A program made the translations under genes and the position numbers. The notes beneath the pieces were generated by a model. The model had not been told where the DNA came from. It saw only the letters and a program-made list of their open reading frames with translations, and searched no databases. This document shows positions 59,825 through 64,000 of a stretch of DNA of 64,000 nucleotides, in pieces (position 1 is the stretch's first letter; each line of letters opens with the position of its first letter). Source of the stretch: Mortierella sp. BCC40632 (taxonomy: Eukaryota > Mortierellomycota > Mortierellomycetes > Mortierellales > Mortierellaceae); the NCBI GenBank assembly GCA_011634665.1, contig WAEK01000009.1, forward strand, positions 731,001-795,000. Direction: 5' to 3'.

Positions 59825-60998
59825 CTAATGTTCATAAACTGTGTAAGACAAGGAGCAGACCTTCCTCGACTTGTCCTTACTCGTAGGTCGATAGAAACCG
59901 CTGATAACAAAGTTAACGGCACTTTAACTACTCTGAGGACTTCAATTAAGGCTTCTGTACCAATGGCTCCTTGAACAAACACGGTTTCGATTTCACCACG
60001 GACCCTTCAGCGTGAGCGTGCCTGTGCTGTCCAGCAGAAGCACACATTGTGCAAAGCTTGCTCTCAAGATACTCGTTCATTATGGCGATGATTGTATGCT
60101 ACTGACGCTTTTGGTGAGTTTGCTACCTCTTCGACGCTTGGGCCTAGTGATCCTTGAACCCATGTCAATCCGTGTATCGCTGATAAATTCAATTATACGC
60201 ACCTCTAGCCCCCTTCTTGATGCAATCTGAAGGGCGACAGAAATTATCCGAGTCAGCTTTTGGACCTCGTGTTCCTAGCACTGTGCGAATCCATATCGTA
60301 ATAGTTGACTGATAACGACACGATGTCTTGATCTGTTGCTTCTACGACTGTATGAATCGTGGTTTTGTCTCGGATATTTCTTGCAAGCTTAGCCTACGTC
60401 CTGCGAGTTCGGGAATAGTTTTACTCGCTAGAGCCTTTTATTTATTTTATTTTTGAGAGAGAAGACAGTCGAGTTCCATTAGCACTCACCTTAATTGGAG
60501 TTTCTTTGGTCAATGTTATATGGATTGAGCGCGATGTCAAAATTGCGTCTATTGAACTTTCCGTTTCCAACACTGCTTCTTCTCCAACACTAGCGTCATC
60601 TTTCGCAGAATCAGCACCTTGCTCATCTTGACTAACGCCACACTCTGCTGCTGAACCGACGAAGTCAACTCATTGGCAGAGTCAGCGTTACTGATAGAGT
60701 CCAGATCGACTTTACCAGCGTCCAGATCTGAGTCGGTGTTGTTGTGACACGTGCCATTGCTATTCCAGCTGGGTAAGGGTCGCTATCAAGGAGAGCAGCT
60801 TAAAAATTAAAAAGAGGGAATGTATTAGTATTGTGGATAGCGATATGCCAGTAATTGTTTGATCCACCAAACAAAAGACATGAGATAGCACTAATCGGCT
60901 TCTACAGACTACTAATGACAAGCTTTTCACAAAGTGCGCTTCCTCTTCATTGTTTATTGGAGAACTAGCTCCTGACCGCTGGAGCAACGTTATTTGCA
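59825..60998 (-). CDS. Unidentified multi-exon gene
   Basis: Several exon-like segments on the minus strand keep frame across splice motifs. One is an acidic exon after acceptor GATAG near 60785 (LPSWNSNGTCHNNTDSDLD). A possible 41-bp intron follows, then QGADSAKDDASVGEEAV and SIHITLTKETPIK to donor GTGAGT near 60489. Next is AKLARNIRDKTTIHTVVEA and SLSVNYYDMDSH, then IASRRGLEVRIIEFISDTRI, and a last exon EIETVFVQGAIGTEALIEV with stop TAG at 59827..59825. The first exon lies near 60998-60900 but no ATG is obvious. No family is recognised. It would diverge from UBC1, whose ATG is 91 bp away. Confidence 0.4.
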
Positions 60999-61088
60999 CT
61001 CCGGTGACGTAATATCGCGCCCATTGTCACGCTTTCACCTCACCTTGTATTAGCTCATTCTTCAAGAACAATTACCACAACCTGCATC

Positions 61089-64000
<2,912 letters not shown>

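Overview
The window is nuclear DNA of a filamentous fungus. Most genes are split by short introns with GT..AG borders, often with a TACTAA-like branch point and long T or CT tracts. The gene set is fungal: a HAL4/SAT4-type kinase, holocytochrome c synthase, cytochrome c peroxidase, Mog1, Mcp1, Vps3844 and a mitochondrial cysteine synthase. CNOT11-like and four-LIM proteins, plentiful CT/GA microsatellites and Fanzor/OrfB-type genes suggest Mucoromycota, probably a Mortierella relative. That placement is inference.

Layout. 1-5.2 kb: HAL4-like kinase (+) and a Vps3844 protein (-). 5.2-6.9 kb: no clear gene. 6.9-11.3 kb: a Pumilio-repeat RNA-binding gene (-) with coiled coil, probably joined to an IQ-motif exon. 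12.3-13.8 kb: GTP cyclohydrolase I (-). 13.9-15.3 kb: degenerate coding-like sequence. 15.3-20.2 kb: holocytochrome c synthase (-) and TAF3 (+) from a shared 197-bp promoter. 20.2-23.5 kb: a 17-bp minisatellite, MOG1 (+) and cysteine synthase (-). 24-27.6 kb: four-LIM protein (-). 28.6-33 kb: a probable mitochondrial protein (-) and a membrane PHP-domain protein (-). 33.8-38.8 kb: cytochrome c peroxidase (-) and a CNOT11-like gene (-). 38.8-41.5 kb: gene-poor. 41.5-57 kb: mobile-element island. 57-59 kb: MCP1 (-). 59.8-61 kb: an unidentified gene (-). 61.1 kb to the end: UBC1-type E2 (+), cut by the window edge.

The island is the notable part. It holds a C-terminal Ndc10/Crypton-type fragment (-) followed by four same-strand pieces of one Fanzor (eukaryotic TnpB) family. 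Copy A (43.3-47.0 kb) runs from the N-terminus through RuvC-I. Copy B (49.3-54.5 kb) is full length but broken by several frameshifts. Copy C (54.5-55.8 kb) is only the C-terminal half, with an intact zinc ribbon and RuvC-III. Copy D (56.3-56.9 kb) is only a damaged first exon. The family has about 1,100 residues before RuvC-I. A and C have matching intron phase, so they may be two halves of one gene separated by B. B and C can both form a small hairpin in the last codons of the reading frame, a candidate guide-RNA (omega RNA) element.

The ordinary genes are independent housekeeping functions. Mitochondria are a recurring theme (cytochrome c maturation, cytochrome c peroxidase, cysteine synthase, Mcp1, possible mS38), as is gene expression (TAF3, CNOT11, Pumilio). 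Exon coordinates were derived by hand from splice motifs and frame continuity and have not been checked against transcripts or databases.
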